A stretch of DNA of 64,000 nt from Oscillospiraceae bacterium (GTDB lineage: Bacteria > Bacillota > Clostridia > Oscillospirales > CAG-272), in the NCBI GenBank assembly GCA_015064155.1, contig SVST01000002.1, positions 1-64,000 of the forward strand. The letters run 5' to 3'. The notes beneath the pieces were generated by a model. The model had not been told where the DNA came from. It worked only from the letters and a program-made list of their open reading frames with translations, and made no database searches. Of this stretch, positions 1 to 7,711 are shown in pieces. The position numbers and the translations under genes are program-made. Within the stretch, counting starts at the first letter, position 1. Each line of letters begins with the position of its first letter.

Positions 1-333
1 TCTCCCACCGTTTCCGCGGCAATCACCAAGGATAGCCTTTCCGAAAAGAATCTGCAGGATTGGTTCTTCTCCGACGAGCGTCAGGCAAACGACGTAGCAG
101 TGGTTTCCTCCTCTAACGGCAGCTCCTCGGTTTATCTGGCTGTTTATATCGGCAAGGGTGAAACCTGGCAGAACAATGCAACGAGCGATCTGATCAACGA
201 AAAGGTCACCAACTGGATTGCCGACCTGATGAAGGACTACAAGGCAAGCGAAAAGGTTCTCAACAAGATCGGAAAGCCGACTCCTCAAACGACCGCAGCC
301 GAGGCTACTACCGCAGATCCCGCGGCAAGCTGA
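1..333 (+). CDS. C-terminal fragment of a secreted protein, possibly PPIC-type foldase
   Basis: The frame is open from base 1 and the gene starts before the window; 110 residues are visible. The segment around 'LQDWFFSDERQANDVAVV' followed by a beta-rich 'SSSVYLAVYIG' resembles the tail of clostridial parvulin-like (PPIC/SurA) extracytoplasmic foldases, which often read 'W.F...R..GDV..V' just before the end. The last 20 residues are a low-complexity Thr/Ala/Pro tail, as on exported proteins. A hairpin terminator follows directly. The family assignment is from a short fragment and is tentative; that it is the end of a real gene is well supported by frame and terminator. Confidence 0.55.
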   Translation, partial: SPTVSAAITKDSLSEKNLQDWFFSDERQANDVAVVSSSNGSSSVYLAVYIGKGETWQNNATSDLINEKVTNWIADLMKDYKASEKVLNKIGKPTPQTTAAEATTADPAAS

Positions 334-356
334 TCGGACGAACGGAATCTTCAAAA

Positions 357-385
357 AATGGCACGGAGCTCTTCCGTGCCATTTT
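357..385 (+). terminator. Rho-independent terminator
   Basis: An 11-bp perfect stem (AATGGCACGGA / TCCGTGCCATT) with a 5-nt loop is followed by TT, 21 bp after the preceding stop codon. It separates the upstream fragment from the Cys-rich gene. Confidence 0.8.
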
Positions 386-438
386 ACAACCGCGTGAATA
401 TACTGTACTGACTAACTTACAGAAAAGGAAGAAATGCA

Positions 439-1083
439 ATGGTACTTGACCCCAAACAGACCACCGTGGCTTACCGCTGCCCACACTGCGGTGCGGGAAT
501 TATGAGCGCTGTCGGACTTTTTGCACTTTCAGCCGACATGGTAAAGCTGAAATGCACCTGCGGAAACAGCGAAACGTCAATCGTTTATTCCAAGGATGGC
601 AAGGTTCGCTTAACCGTTCCCTGCTTGCTCTGCCCCAACCCGCACACCTTCACACTCAACTCCTCGCTCTTCTTCGGCAAGGATCTGTTCACGATGCAAT
701 GTCCCTATTCCGATATGACGGTTGCTTGCATCGGTGACCCCAACCAAGTCAAAGCAGAGCTGGCACGGAGCGAGCTGGAGCTGCTGGATTTGATGGAGCA
801 AAGCGGTATCAACAGCTTTGACAGCTTGAAAAACGATGAGGAGCATCTGACCGATCCGCAGATCCTGGATATCATCATGTTCGTCATCCACGACCTGGAT
901 GCCGAGGGAAAGATCCGTTGCAAATGCGACGCCCATGACAACGGAAGACTGTACGATGCCGAGGTGCTGAACGAGGGGGTTCGCGTCAGCTGCAGAAAGT
1001 GCGGTGCTACCCGATTGATTCCCACCGATTCGGGACTCGGAGCACACGCATTCCTCAACGCGGACGAATTGCATCTGGAATAA
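439..1083 (+). CDS. Cys-rich zinc-ribbon protein, CpXC-like, unknown function
   Basis: 214 residues, soluble, no signal peptide. Zinc-ribbon style cysteine pairs recur along the chain: CPHC near residue 15, CTC near 42, CLLC near 68, a single C in CPYS near 93, CKC near 173 and CRKC near 192. The N-terminal pair followed by a paired CTC knuckle is reminiscent of CpXC domains. The start ATG is preceded by AAAGGAAG. It is monocistronic: terminators lie on both sides. I do not recognise a specific function; a structural zinc protein or nucleic-acid-associated protein are possibilities only. Confidence 0.75.
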   Translation: MVLDPKQTTVAYRCPHCGAGIMSAVGLFALSADMVKLKCTCGNSETSIVYSKDGKVRLTVPCLLCPNPHTFTLNSSLFFGKDLFTMQCPYSDMTVACIGDPNQVKAELARSELELLDLMEQSGINSFDSLKNDEEHLTDPQILDIIMFVIHDLDAEGKIRCKCDAHDNGRLYDAEVLNEGVRVSCRKCGATRLIPTDSGLGAHAFLNADELHLE

Positions 1084-1093
1084 CTACCGAAAC

Positions 1094-1130
1094 GGAACGA
1101 AGCCTGCGCAGGGTTTCGTTCCTTTTATTT
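1094..1130 (+). terminator. Rho-independent terminator
   Basis: The stem GGAACGAAGCC / GGTTTCGTTCC (one G-U pair) has a 7-nt loop and is followed by TTTTATTTTT. It ends the Cys-rich gene. Confidence 0.85.
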
Positions 1131-1165
1131 TTACGCAGAAACCCGAGTCTTTTTGAAAAAAAGCA

Positions 1166-1194
1166 TTGATTTTTAGCACAATATATGATAAAAT
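1166..1194 (+). promoter_or_regulatory. Sigma-A promoter of galK
   Basis: TTGATT and TAAAAT are separated by 17 bp, about 40 bp before the galactokinase start. Confidence 0.6.
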
Positions 1195-1233
1195 GTAGAG
1201 TGGAATTATTTATCATGCGAAGGAGTCACCGCT

Positions 1234-2514
1234 ATGAACACGAAAGAATTAAAACGCGCTCTTCTTGACGGCGCATACGACAACCGCTTTGCTTTCATTT
1301 ACGGAGAAGATGCCGTTTCGGCACAAAAGGCACGCTATGCCGCCGCCATCGACAGCTTTGCCGAGCTTTACGGAGAAACGCGCGAGGCGGCACTTTACTC
1401 GGTAGCCGGACGCAGCGAGATTTCGGGCAACCATACCGACCATAACCACGGTTGTGTCATCGCGGCTTCCATCGATCTCGACATCATTGCCGTCGCCGCC
1501 CCCAACAACGACGGTATCATCCGCGTCAAGAGCGAGGGCTTTGACGAGGACGTGGTGGATCTTTCGGTTTACACCGCACCCAAGGAAAATATCGAGGGAC
1601 ACTCCGAGGAATTGATCGCCGGTGTTGCCGCAGGCTTCCGTCAGAACGGCTACAAGGTCGGCGGCTTTGACGCATATACGACCTCCAACGTTCTCAAGGG
1701 CTCGGGAATCTCCTCGTCTGCCGCCTTCGAGGACATGATCGGAAATATTCTCAGCCATCTGTATAACGACGGACAGATTGATAACGTCGAAATCGCAAAA
1801 ATTTCTCAGTATGCCGAGAACGTATTTTTCGGCAAGCCCTGCGGCTTGATGGATCAGGTTGCTTGCGCTGTCGGCGGCATCGTGGGAATCGATTTTGCCG
1901 ATCCCAAGGCTCCCGTAATCGAAAAGCTGGATTTCGATATGTCTGCGGCAGGCTATAAGCTTTGCATCGTCAACACGGGCGGAAACCACGCCGACCTGAC
2001 CGACGACTACGCCTCGGTCCCCGCCGAAATGAAGGCGGTTGCAAAGGCTCTCGGGAAAAGCGTTTTGCGCGAGGCAGACGAAAAAGACGTCATTGCCGCA
2101 ATTCCCACGCTCAGAAAAACCGTGGGTGACCGCGCCATTTTGCGCGCCCTCCATTTCTATGCGGAGAATCGCCGCGTCAAGGAATTGACCGCCGCATTGA
2201 AGCGGAACGATCTCGATGCCTTCCTGTCGGGCATTTTGGCATCGGGACGCTCGTCCTTCTGCTACCTGCAAAACGTATACACCACCAAAAATCTGACCGA
2301 GCAGGGACTTTCCTTGGCACTTTGTCTTTCGGACACGACGCTTAGCGGAAAGCGTGCTGCTTGGCGCGTTCACGGCGGCGGCTTTGCGGGAACCATCCAA
2401 GCCTTTGTTCCCGACAGTGAAACCGAAAACTTCCGCAAGGTTATGGACGCGGCTCTCGGCGAGGGCTGCTGCATGGTTCGCAGAATCCGTCCCGTCGGAG
2501 CTGTAAAAATTTAA
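1234..2514 (+). CDS. galK: Galactokinase, GHMP family
   Basis: 426 residues. It phosphorylates galactose at C1 with ATP, the entry step of the Leloir pathway, in the cytoplasm. The galactokinase signature appears in the clostridial variant GRSEISGNHTDHNHG (residues 59-73). The GHMP ATP-binding loop LKGSGISSSAAFE lies at about 154-166, and the C-terminal motif 3 'VHGGGFAGTIQAF' is present. Length is at the upper end for bacterial GalK (about 385-430). The start ATG has AAGGAG 8 bp upstream. No galT or galE is adjacent, so the rest of the pathway must be encoded elsewhere; the next gene is a small membrane protein 27 bp downstream, likely cotranscribed. The specificity (galactose against a related GHMP sugar kinase) rests on the signature. 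Confidence 0.93.
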   Translation: MNTKELKRALLDGAYDNRFAFIYGEDAVSAQKARYAAAIDSFAELYGETREAALYSVAGRSEISGNHTDHNHGCVIAASIDLDIIAVAAPNNDGIIRVKSEGFDEDVVDLSVYTAPKENIEGHSEELIAGVAAGFRQNGYKVGGFDAYTTSNVLKGSGISSSAAFEDMIGNILSHLYNDGQIDNVEIAKISQYAENVFFGKPCGLMDQVACAVGGIVGIDFADPKAPVIEKLDFDMSAAGYKLCIVNTGGNHADLTDDYASVPAEMKAVAKALGKSVLREADEKDVIAAIPTLRKTVGDRAILRALHFYAENRRVKELTAALKRNDLDAFLSGILASGRSSFCYLQNVYTTKNLTEQGLSLALCLSDTTLSGKRAAWRVHGGGFAGTIQAFVPDSETENFRKVMDAALGEGCCMVRRIRPVGAVKI

Positions 2515-2541
2515 CCGCTTTTCCGAAAGGAGATTTCTTGT

Positions 2542-2910
2542 TTGAAGCTCGATAACAAAAAGGTCCTATTGCTTCTTTTGGCAAACACCGTCATCTTGAT
2601 GGTTCTCTATTTTTGGTTTCCCTCGCAGTTTCATTTTTCCTATATGCCGATGATCTATCTTGCCGTGGGAGCCGTGCTTGCACTTTACTACGTCATCTAT
2701 AACCGCGGCTTCGTGGGGAAAAATCTTTCCCCCGATATGCTCGCCGGCAGCATGACGCTTGAGGAAAAGCAGGAATTTATCCGGGAATGTAAGGAACGGC
2801 AGAGCAAATCCAAATGGGTGCTGACGATTTTGGTTCCGTTGATGCTGGTTTTTGCGGTGGATATGATCTATCTGTTCGTCCTCCCGCTGTTTTCGGGGTG
2901 GTTCCAATGA
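2542..2910 (+). CDS. Small integral membrane protein, unknown
   Basis: 122 residues starting at TTG, with AAAGGAG 10 bp upstream. There are three predicted membrane helices: residues about 9-25, 31-53 and 95-118. A short charged cytoplasmic loop (about 68-92, rich in Glu/Lys) lies between helices 2 and 3. It overlaps the start of the next gene by 4 bp (ATGA), so it is translationally coupled to walJ. No domain recognised. The position between galK and walJ does not define a role. Confidence 0.8.
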   Translation: MKLDNKKVLLLLLANTVILMVLYFWFPSQFHFSYMPMIYLAVGAVLALYYVIYNRGFVGKNLSPDMLAGSMTLEEKQEFIRECKERQSKSKWVLTILVPLMLVFAVDMIYLFVLPLFSGWFQ

Positions 2911-3698
2911 GCCGTACACGTGTCGTATCTCTCTACTCGGGGTCGGTTGGAAACGCATTTCTGATCCAAACCCAAAGCGGAACGATTCTGATCGATGCGG
3001 GGAAAAATGCCAAAAAGCTTTGTGCGGCACTGGAAGCGGCAGGCGTTTGTCCCGACGAATTGGACGCGGTCTTTATCACACACGAGCACAGTGACCACGT
3101 CAGCGCGTTACCCGTATTTCTCAAGAAGCATCCCCTGCCCGTCCACGTACAGAATGCCTCGGCATACCGATTGGCATGCGAGCCCTCGGTAGAGCCCTGG
3201 CTTTGTCTGCACCCGCCACTCTATACCGAACAGGTGGGAAATATGCGGGTGACCTCCTTCCAAACACCGCACGACAGCCGCGGCTCACTCGGTTACCGCA
3301 TTGATATTCAAGAAGAAAACGGGGAGATCCGTTCGATTGGATATGCCACCGACATCGGATACGTTTCCCGTGAGGTGGAAGAGGCACTAACGGGCTGTCA
3401 AACCGTCATTTTGGAAAGCAACCACGACCTTGATATGCTCATGGACGGTCCCTATCCGTACGATCTCAAGAAACGGATCGCCTCCAAGCGCGGACACCTT
3501 TCCAATGCCGACAGCGCGGAATTTGCCGCACGTCTGTGCGAAAACGGAACCTGCAGATTGATGCTGGCACACCTGAGTCAGGAGAACAACACCCCCGACA
3601 CCGCGTATGACGCTTGCGTCAGCGCGCTCGGTAGTGATGACGTGCTCATAGCGGTCGCCGATCCCGACGGATTGACCGAGCTTGCATGGGAGGATTGA
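2907..3698 (+). CDS. walJ: MBL-fold metallohydrolase, WalJ/YycJ family
   Basis: 263 residues. It has the metallo-beta-lactamase fold with the dinuclear metal motif 'THEHSDH' near residue 55. Further ligand His/Asp residues lie in 'FQTPHDS', 'YATDIGY' and 'LAHLS'. The frame is open upstream, but the ATG at 2907 overlaps the previous stop by 4 bp and gives the usual WalJ N-terminus. In Firmicutes walJ sits just upstream of rlmH, as here, although the walRK kinase genes are not in the window. Family members act as 5'-3' exonuclease-like phosphodiesterases linked to cell-wall and division homeostasis; the substrate is inferred. Confidence 0.88.
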   Translation: MSRTRVVSLYSGSVGNAFLIQTQSGTILIDAGKNAKKLCAALEAAGVCPDELDAVFITHEHSDHVSALPVFLKKHPLPVHVQNASAYRLACEPSVEPWLCLHPPLYTEQVGNMRVTSFQTPHDSRGSLGYRIDIQEENGEIRSIGYATDIGYVSREVEEALTGCQTVILESNHDLDMLMDGPYPYDLKKRIASKRGHLSNADSAEFAARLCENGTCRLMLAHLSQENNTPDTAYDACVSALGSDDVLIAVADPDGLTELAWED

Positions 3699-3699
3699 T

Positions 3700-4179
3700 A
3701 TGCTGCAGCTTACTGTTATCACGGTCGGCAACCTCAAGGAGTCCTACTGGAGAGAGGCACTGGCGGAATATGAAAAACGGCTTTGTGCTTTTTGCAAGCC
3801 CAATATAATTCAGCTCAAGGAAGCAAAGCTTTCCGAAAACCCCTCCGCTTCGGAAATTGCGGCAGCACTCTCGGACGAGGGAAAACGCATCCTCGCGGCA
3901 ATTCCGCCGCGCGCATACCGCATTGCGCTGTGCGTTGAGGGAAAGCAGTTCTCCTCGGAGGAGCTGGCAGACAAGCTGGATGCCGCCGTCACAAGCAACG
4001 GCTCCATTTGCCTGATCATCGGGTCGTCGTTCGGTCTTTCCGCCGAGGTAAAGTCGGCGTGTGACCTTCGTTTGTCGGTTTCCAAGCTGACCTTTCCGCA
4101 TCAGATGATGCGCGTGTTGCTTTTGGAGGTATTGTACCGATCCTTTTCGATCCTGAAAGGCACGAAATACCATAAGTAA
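3700..4179 (+). CDS. rlmH: 23S rRNA (pseudouridine1915-N3)-methyltransferase RlmH
   Basis: 159 residues, the normal RlmH length. It is a SPOUT-class methyltransferase modifying pseudouridine 1915 in helix 69 of 23S rRNA. The C-terminal trefoil-knot features are visible: 'LIIGSSFGLS' (SAM-binding Gly loop near 110), 'LSVSKLTFPHQMMRVLLLEVLYRSFSIL' in part, and the ending 'KYHK'. The start is ATG 3700 with GGGAGG upstream, one base after the walJ stop, so it is coupled to walJ. Confidence 0.95.
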   Translation: MLQLTVITVGNLKESYWREALAEYEKRLCAFCKPNIIQLKEAKLSENPSASEIAAALSDEGKRILAAIPPRAYRIALCVEGKQFSSEELADKLDAAVTSNGSICLIIGSSFGLSAEVKSACDLRLSVSKLTFPHQMMRVLLLEVLYRSFSILKGTKYHK

Positions 4180-4209
4180 GAAAAATTCAGAAAAAAATTG
4201 CAAAGACTA

Positions 4210-4239
4210 TTGCCAGAAACACGGGTTCCGTGTTATAAT
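4210..4239 (+). promoter_or_regulatory. Promoter of prfB with palindrome in the spacer
   Basis: TTGCCA (4210-4215) and TATAAT (4234-4239) are 18 bp apart. The spacer holds a perfect 7-3-7 palindrome, AACACGG-GTT-CCGTGTT (4218-4234), which reaches the first base of the -10 box. This is the geometry of a repressor operator; whether a repressor binds is inferred. Confidence 0.6.
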
Positions 4240-4298
4240 AATATCGAACACAGCAAAATTTTGAAGAATACACCGCAGCGCGGTGTTGGAGGTACCCT

Positions 4299-5408
4299 TT
4301 GATTGTTGCATTGGAAGACGCAAAATACAAACTGATCGCGTTGCGCGAGGATCTGGTTGAGCTTGGATCGGCACTCCGTATCGAAGAAACCAAAGAAAAT
4401 CTCAAGGATCTGGAGGCGCAAACACAATCCCCCGATTTTTGGAACAATGCCGAAAAATCCAGCAAGGTGCTGCAGGTCATCAAGCAGGCGCAGGATAAGG
4501 TCGCAGGCTATGAAAAGCTGTGTGCGCGCCTGGAGGATGCCATCGCGTTGGCGGAAATGGCGATTGAAGAAAACGATGAATCCTTCGTCGAAGAGGTGCA
4601 AGCCGAGCTTGCGGCAATCGAAGAAGAGGAGGAGCATCGACGCATCGAGGTTCTGCTTTCGGGTGAATACGACAAAAACAACGCCATCGTTTCCTTCCAC
4701 CCCGGTGCCGGCGGTACCGAGGCGCAGGACTGGGCGCAGATGCTTTACCGCATGATCACCCGTTGGGCAGAAAAAAGCGGCTTTACGGTCAAATTGACCG
4801 ACTGGCTTGACGGCGACGGTGCCGGCATCAAGAGTGCCACGGTCATGGTAAACGGAATCAACGCCTACGGCTATCTCAAGAGCGAAAACGGCGTTCACCG
4901 CTTGGTGCGCGTATCACCCTTTGACGCAAACGGACGCAGACAGACCTCCTTTGCATCGATCGAGGTCATGCCCGAGTTTGAAAACGTCGATGCGGTCGTC
5001 ATCCGCGACGAGGATATCGAGGTTACGGCTCACCGTTCCAGCGGTGCGGGCGGTCAGCACATCAACAAAACCGACTCGGCAATCCGTATCGTCCATAAGC
5101 CTACGGGCATTGTGGTGGGCTGTCAAACCGAACGCTCGCAGCTTCAAAACAAGGAAACCGCAATGCGGATGCTGAAATCCAAGCTGATGGAAATCAAGCT
5201 GCAGGAGCGTTTGGAAACCATTGAGGATATTCAAGGCAACAAAAACAACATTGAGTGGGGCTCTCAGATCCGTTCTTACGTCTTTATGCCCTACACCCTG
5301 GTCAAGGATAACCGTACGGGATACGAAACGGGCAACATTCAAGCGGTGATGGACGGTGAAATCGACGGATTCATCAACGCATACCTCAAGAAAACCTCAA
5401 ACCAGTAA
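4299..5408 (+). CDS. prfB: Peptide chain release factor 2, no frameshift
   Basis: 369 residues. RF2 recognises UGA/UAA stop codons and triggers peptide release. The RF2-specific SPF tripeptide is in 'VRVSPFDANGR' (about residue 207) and the catalytic GGQ in 'SSGAGGQHINKTDSAIR' (about 250). The start is TTG, with GGAGG 6 bp upstream. The reading frame runs uninterrupted through the region (residues about 20-35, 'VELGSALRIEETKE') where most bacteria carry an in-frame UGA and a programmed +1 frameshift. This copy therefore lacks the classic autoregulation. It has its own promoter with a possible operator. Confidence 0.95.
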   Translation: MIVALEDAKYKLIALREDLVELGSALRIEETKENLKDLEAQTQSPDFWNNAEKSSKVLQVIKQAQDKVAGYEKLCARLEDAIALAEMAIEENDESFVEEVQAELAAIEEEEEHRRIEVLLSGEYDKNNAIVSFHPGAGGTEAQDWAQMLYRMITRWAEKSGFTVKLTDWLDGDGAGIKSATVMVNGINAYGYLKSENGVHRLVRVSPFDANGRRQTSFASIEVMPEFENVDAVVIRDEDIEVTAHRSSGAGGQHINKTDSAIRIVHKPTGIVVGCQTERSQLQNKETAMRMLKSKLMEIKLQERLETIEDIQGNKNNIEWGSQIRSYVFMPYTLVKDNRTGYETGNIQAVMDGEIDGFINAYLKKTSNQ

Positions 5409-5438
5409 CCGACTAACCGAAGAAAGGGAGAACTTGCA

Positions 5439-5723
5439 ATGAGTGACAAAAAGTATTTTCTGGCAAGCGCAGCAATCACCTTGGCATCTGCTGCTGTTTT
5501 GATTACAACGGCAAAGAAAAAGCCTAAAAAATCGGTCTATACGGCTCTTGTTTTGGCAGGCGTTGCAGGATTTGCCGGTGCCGCAGCTCTGGCATATCAG
5601 CCCAGCCGTCAAGCAAAAAAGCGGTTGATCGTTGAAAAGCTGGTGGATGAGATCGACATCCCGGATCTGGAACAGAATATTTCCGAGATTTTGGGCGGTC
5701 TTTCCGAAACCGTATTGGAATGA
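5439..5723 (+). CDS. Small two-helix membrane protein, unknown
   Basis: 94 residues with AAAGGGAG before the ATG. Two hydrophobic segments (about 5-26 and 34-52) are separated by a basic KKKPKK turn, then an acidic amphipathic tail of about 35 residues. It lies 30 bp after prfB and is probably read from the same promoter. Function not recognised. Confidence 0.75.
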   Translation: MSDKKYFLASAAITLASAAVLITTAKKKPKKSVYTALVLAGVAGFAGAAALAYQPSRQAKKRLIVEKLVDEIDIPDLEQNISEILGGLSETVLE

Positions 5724-5740
5724 AATCAAATAAAGCAAAA

Positions 5741-5778
5741 AAATCGCCGTGCTTCACTTTCCTGAAGCACGGCGATTT
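5741..5778. terminator. Bidirectional terminator between convergent genes
   Basis: A 16-bp perfect stem (AAATCGCCGTGCTTCA and its complement) with a 6-nt loop lies between the convergent small membrane protein and ppa. The run of A before it on the plus strand gives a strong U tract for minus-strand transcripts. Confidence 0.85.
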
Positions 5779-5814
5779 CGCATCCTTGCAAAAAGCTATT
5801 CGGTTATCTGTCCG

Positions 5815-6360
5815 TCAGTTGGATGAAACATGATCGGCAAAATCGCGGTTATACGTGTCAATTGCTTCTTGGATGATCTCTTTTGCCTCGTCCACACCAA
5901 ACAGCGTCTTCACTGCGGTCTGCTTGTTTTCAAGCTGCTTGTAAACGCTGAAGAAATGCATAATTTCATCGAAGATATGAGAAGGCAGCTCGTCGATTGA
6001 GGAAATCCCCAGATAGGACGGATCGGAAAACGGAATGGCAATCACCTTGTCGTCCATCTTGCCGCCGTCAATCATGCGCATCACACCGATGGGATATACG
6101 CGAATCAGCGTTAAAGGATAGATCGGCTCGGAGCAGAGCACCAAAACGTCCAACGGGTCCCCGTCGTCGGCATAGGTGCGCGGAATAAAGCCGTAGTTGG
6201 CGGGATAGTGCGTGGAGGTATACAAAACGCGGTCAAGCTTCAACAGTCCCGTGAACTTATCAAGCTCGTATTTACATTTACTTCCTTTCGGAATTTCGAT
6301 CACCGCGGTAAAGTCCTCGGGGGTGATCGCCGCAGGATCTATATCGTGCCAAATATTCAC
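5815..6360 (-). CDS. ppa: Inorganic pyrophosphatase, family I
   Basis: 181 residues. It hydrolyses pyrophosphate to two phosphates, driving biosynthetic reactions. Family I signature and active-site residues are visible: 'EIPKGSKCKYELDK' (Lys/Glu near 25-35), 'YPANYGFIPRT' and the Asp cluster 'DDGDPLDVLVL' (about 66-76). The start is GTG with GGAGG upstream. It is the last gene of the minus-strand der-obgE block, 18 bp after obgE. Confidence 0.95.
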   Translation of the reverse strand: MNIWHDIDPAAITPEDFTAVIEIPKGSKCKYELDKFTGLLKLDRVLYTSTHYPANYGFIPRTYADDGDPLDVLVLCSEPIYPLTLIRVYPIGVMRMIDGGKMDDKVIAIPFSDPSYLGISSIDELPSHIFDEIMHFFSVYKQLENKQTAVKTLFGVDEAKEIIQEAIDTYNRDFADHVSSN

Positions 6361-6378
6361 CGTTTGCCTCCTTGGGCG

Positions 6379-7659
6379 TTATTTTACGTAATCAAATTCG
6401 AAATCATAGATCGAAACCGTATTTCCGTCACGGCAGCCCTTTTCCTCCAGTGCCTCAAAAACACCGCTTTTTTGCAAAACTCTTTGGAAGAAATTAAGCG
6501 ACTCATAATCGCTGAAATTGATTTGTCCCATCAAATTCAAGAGCCATGCACCCTCCACGTAGAAGGTATTGTTCTCGCGGCGAATGGTCGTTTCCTTGCC
6601 ACCGCCTACGTAGGCATCCTCGGGCGCGTATTCGCTTTCGTAAATCCGGATCGGAGGCAGCTCCTCCAAACGCTCGGCAACCAGGCGGATCATTTCCTGC
6701 ATTCCCTCTCCCGTAGCGGCAGATACGTACAGCAATTCCCAGCCGTTTTCGCGAACGTAACGTTCAAATGCATCTACGTCAACCAATTCGCGATCAAGTG
6801 CATCAACCTTATTGGCAATCACGATCTGCGGACGCTCGGAAAGCGATTGGCTGTAGCGAGCCAGCTCGTAATTGATCTTTTGGATATCCTCCACGGGATC
6901 GCGTCCCTCAAAGCAAGAGATATCCACCACGTGCAAAAGCAAGCGGCAACGGTCGATATGGCGCAAGAACGCATGCCCCAGCCCTGCACCGTCCGCCGCC
7001 CCCTCGATCAGTCCGGGGATATCGGCAGCAACGAAGCCGCGCTCACCGCCCGTGCGTACCACACCAAGGTTGGGAGAGAGCGTGGTGAAATGGTAGTCGG
7101 CAATTTTGGGCTTTGCCGCGCTGATGCGCGCAAGAATGGAGGACTTTCCAACGCTGGGATAGCCGATCAATCCTACGTCAGCCAGCATTTTCAGTTCCAA
7201 CACAACCTCTTTTTCTTCACCTGCGGTTCCGTTTTTTGCAAACATCGGAACCTGACGGGTAGGCGTTGCGAAATGACGGTTTCCCCAGCCGCCGCGTCCG
7301 CCCTTGCAGGCAATATAGTCGGCACCGTCGTTTTCCGACATATCATGGATCACCTTTTCGGTTTCGGCATCGCGAATCAGAGTTCCGGGCGGCACCATGA
7401 TAACCAGATCCTCGGCAGTTGCGCCATGACATTTCGCACCCTTTCCGTTTTCTCCGTTTCCGGCAATAAACTTGTGCTTGTAACGAAAAGCCAAGAGCGT
7501 ATTGGTTCCCTCGTCTACACGAAAGACGACGTTTCCGCCGTGTCCTCCGTCACCGCCGTCGGGACCGCCCGCCGAAACGTATTTTTCACGACGGAAGGAA
7601 ACCGCACCGTTCCCTCCGTTTCCCGCCTTGATATATATTTTTACGTTATCTACAAACAT
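6379..7659 (-). CDS. obgE: GTPase Obg/CgtA
   Basis: 426 residues. It is an essential GTPase of large-subunit ribosome assembly and stress control. Domains: a Gly-rich Obg fold (about 1-158, 'GNGGNGAVSFRREKYV'), a G domain with P-loop GYPSVGKSS and DIPGLIEG and NKVD motifs (about 160-330), and a C-terminal OCT domain (about 350-426). The frame extends 23 codons upstream into der, but ATG 7659 has a ribosome site (AAAGGA) and the canonical MFVDNVKIYIKAG start. The OCT domain is characteristic of Gram-positive Obg. Confidence 0.97.
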   Translation of the reverse strand: MFVDNVKIYIKAGNGGNGAVSFRREKYVSAGGPDGGDGGHGGNVVFRVDEGTNTLLAFRYKHKFIAGNGENGKGAKCHGATAEDLVIMVPPGTLIRDAETEKVIHDMSENDGADYIACKGGRGGWGNRHFATPTRQVPMFAKNGTAGEEKEVVLELKMLADVGLIGYPSVGKSSILARISAAKPKIADYHFTTLSPNLGVVRTGGERGFVAADIPGLIEGAADGAGLGHAFLRHIDRCRLLLHVVDISCFEGRDPVEDIQKINYELARYSQSLSERPQIVIANKVDALDRELVDVDAFERYVRENGWELLYVSAATGEGMQEMIRLVAERLEELPPIRIYESEYAPEDAYVGGGKETTIRRENNTFYVEGAWLLNLMGQINFSDYESLNFFQRVLQKSGVFEALEEKGCRDGNTVSIYDFEFDYVK

Positions 7660-7711
7660 TTCTTTCACGTCCTTTCCGTGCCAATTCGCGTTGGACAAGA
7701 TTTTCAAAGGG

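Noticed and set aside
4291-4302. CTT-TGA with a nearby GGAGG, like the prfB frameshift site
   Set aside because: A +1 shift there leads into a frame different from RF2. The GGAGG is simply the ribosome site of the TTG start, and the RF2 frame is continuous.
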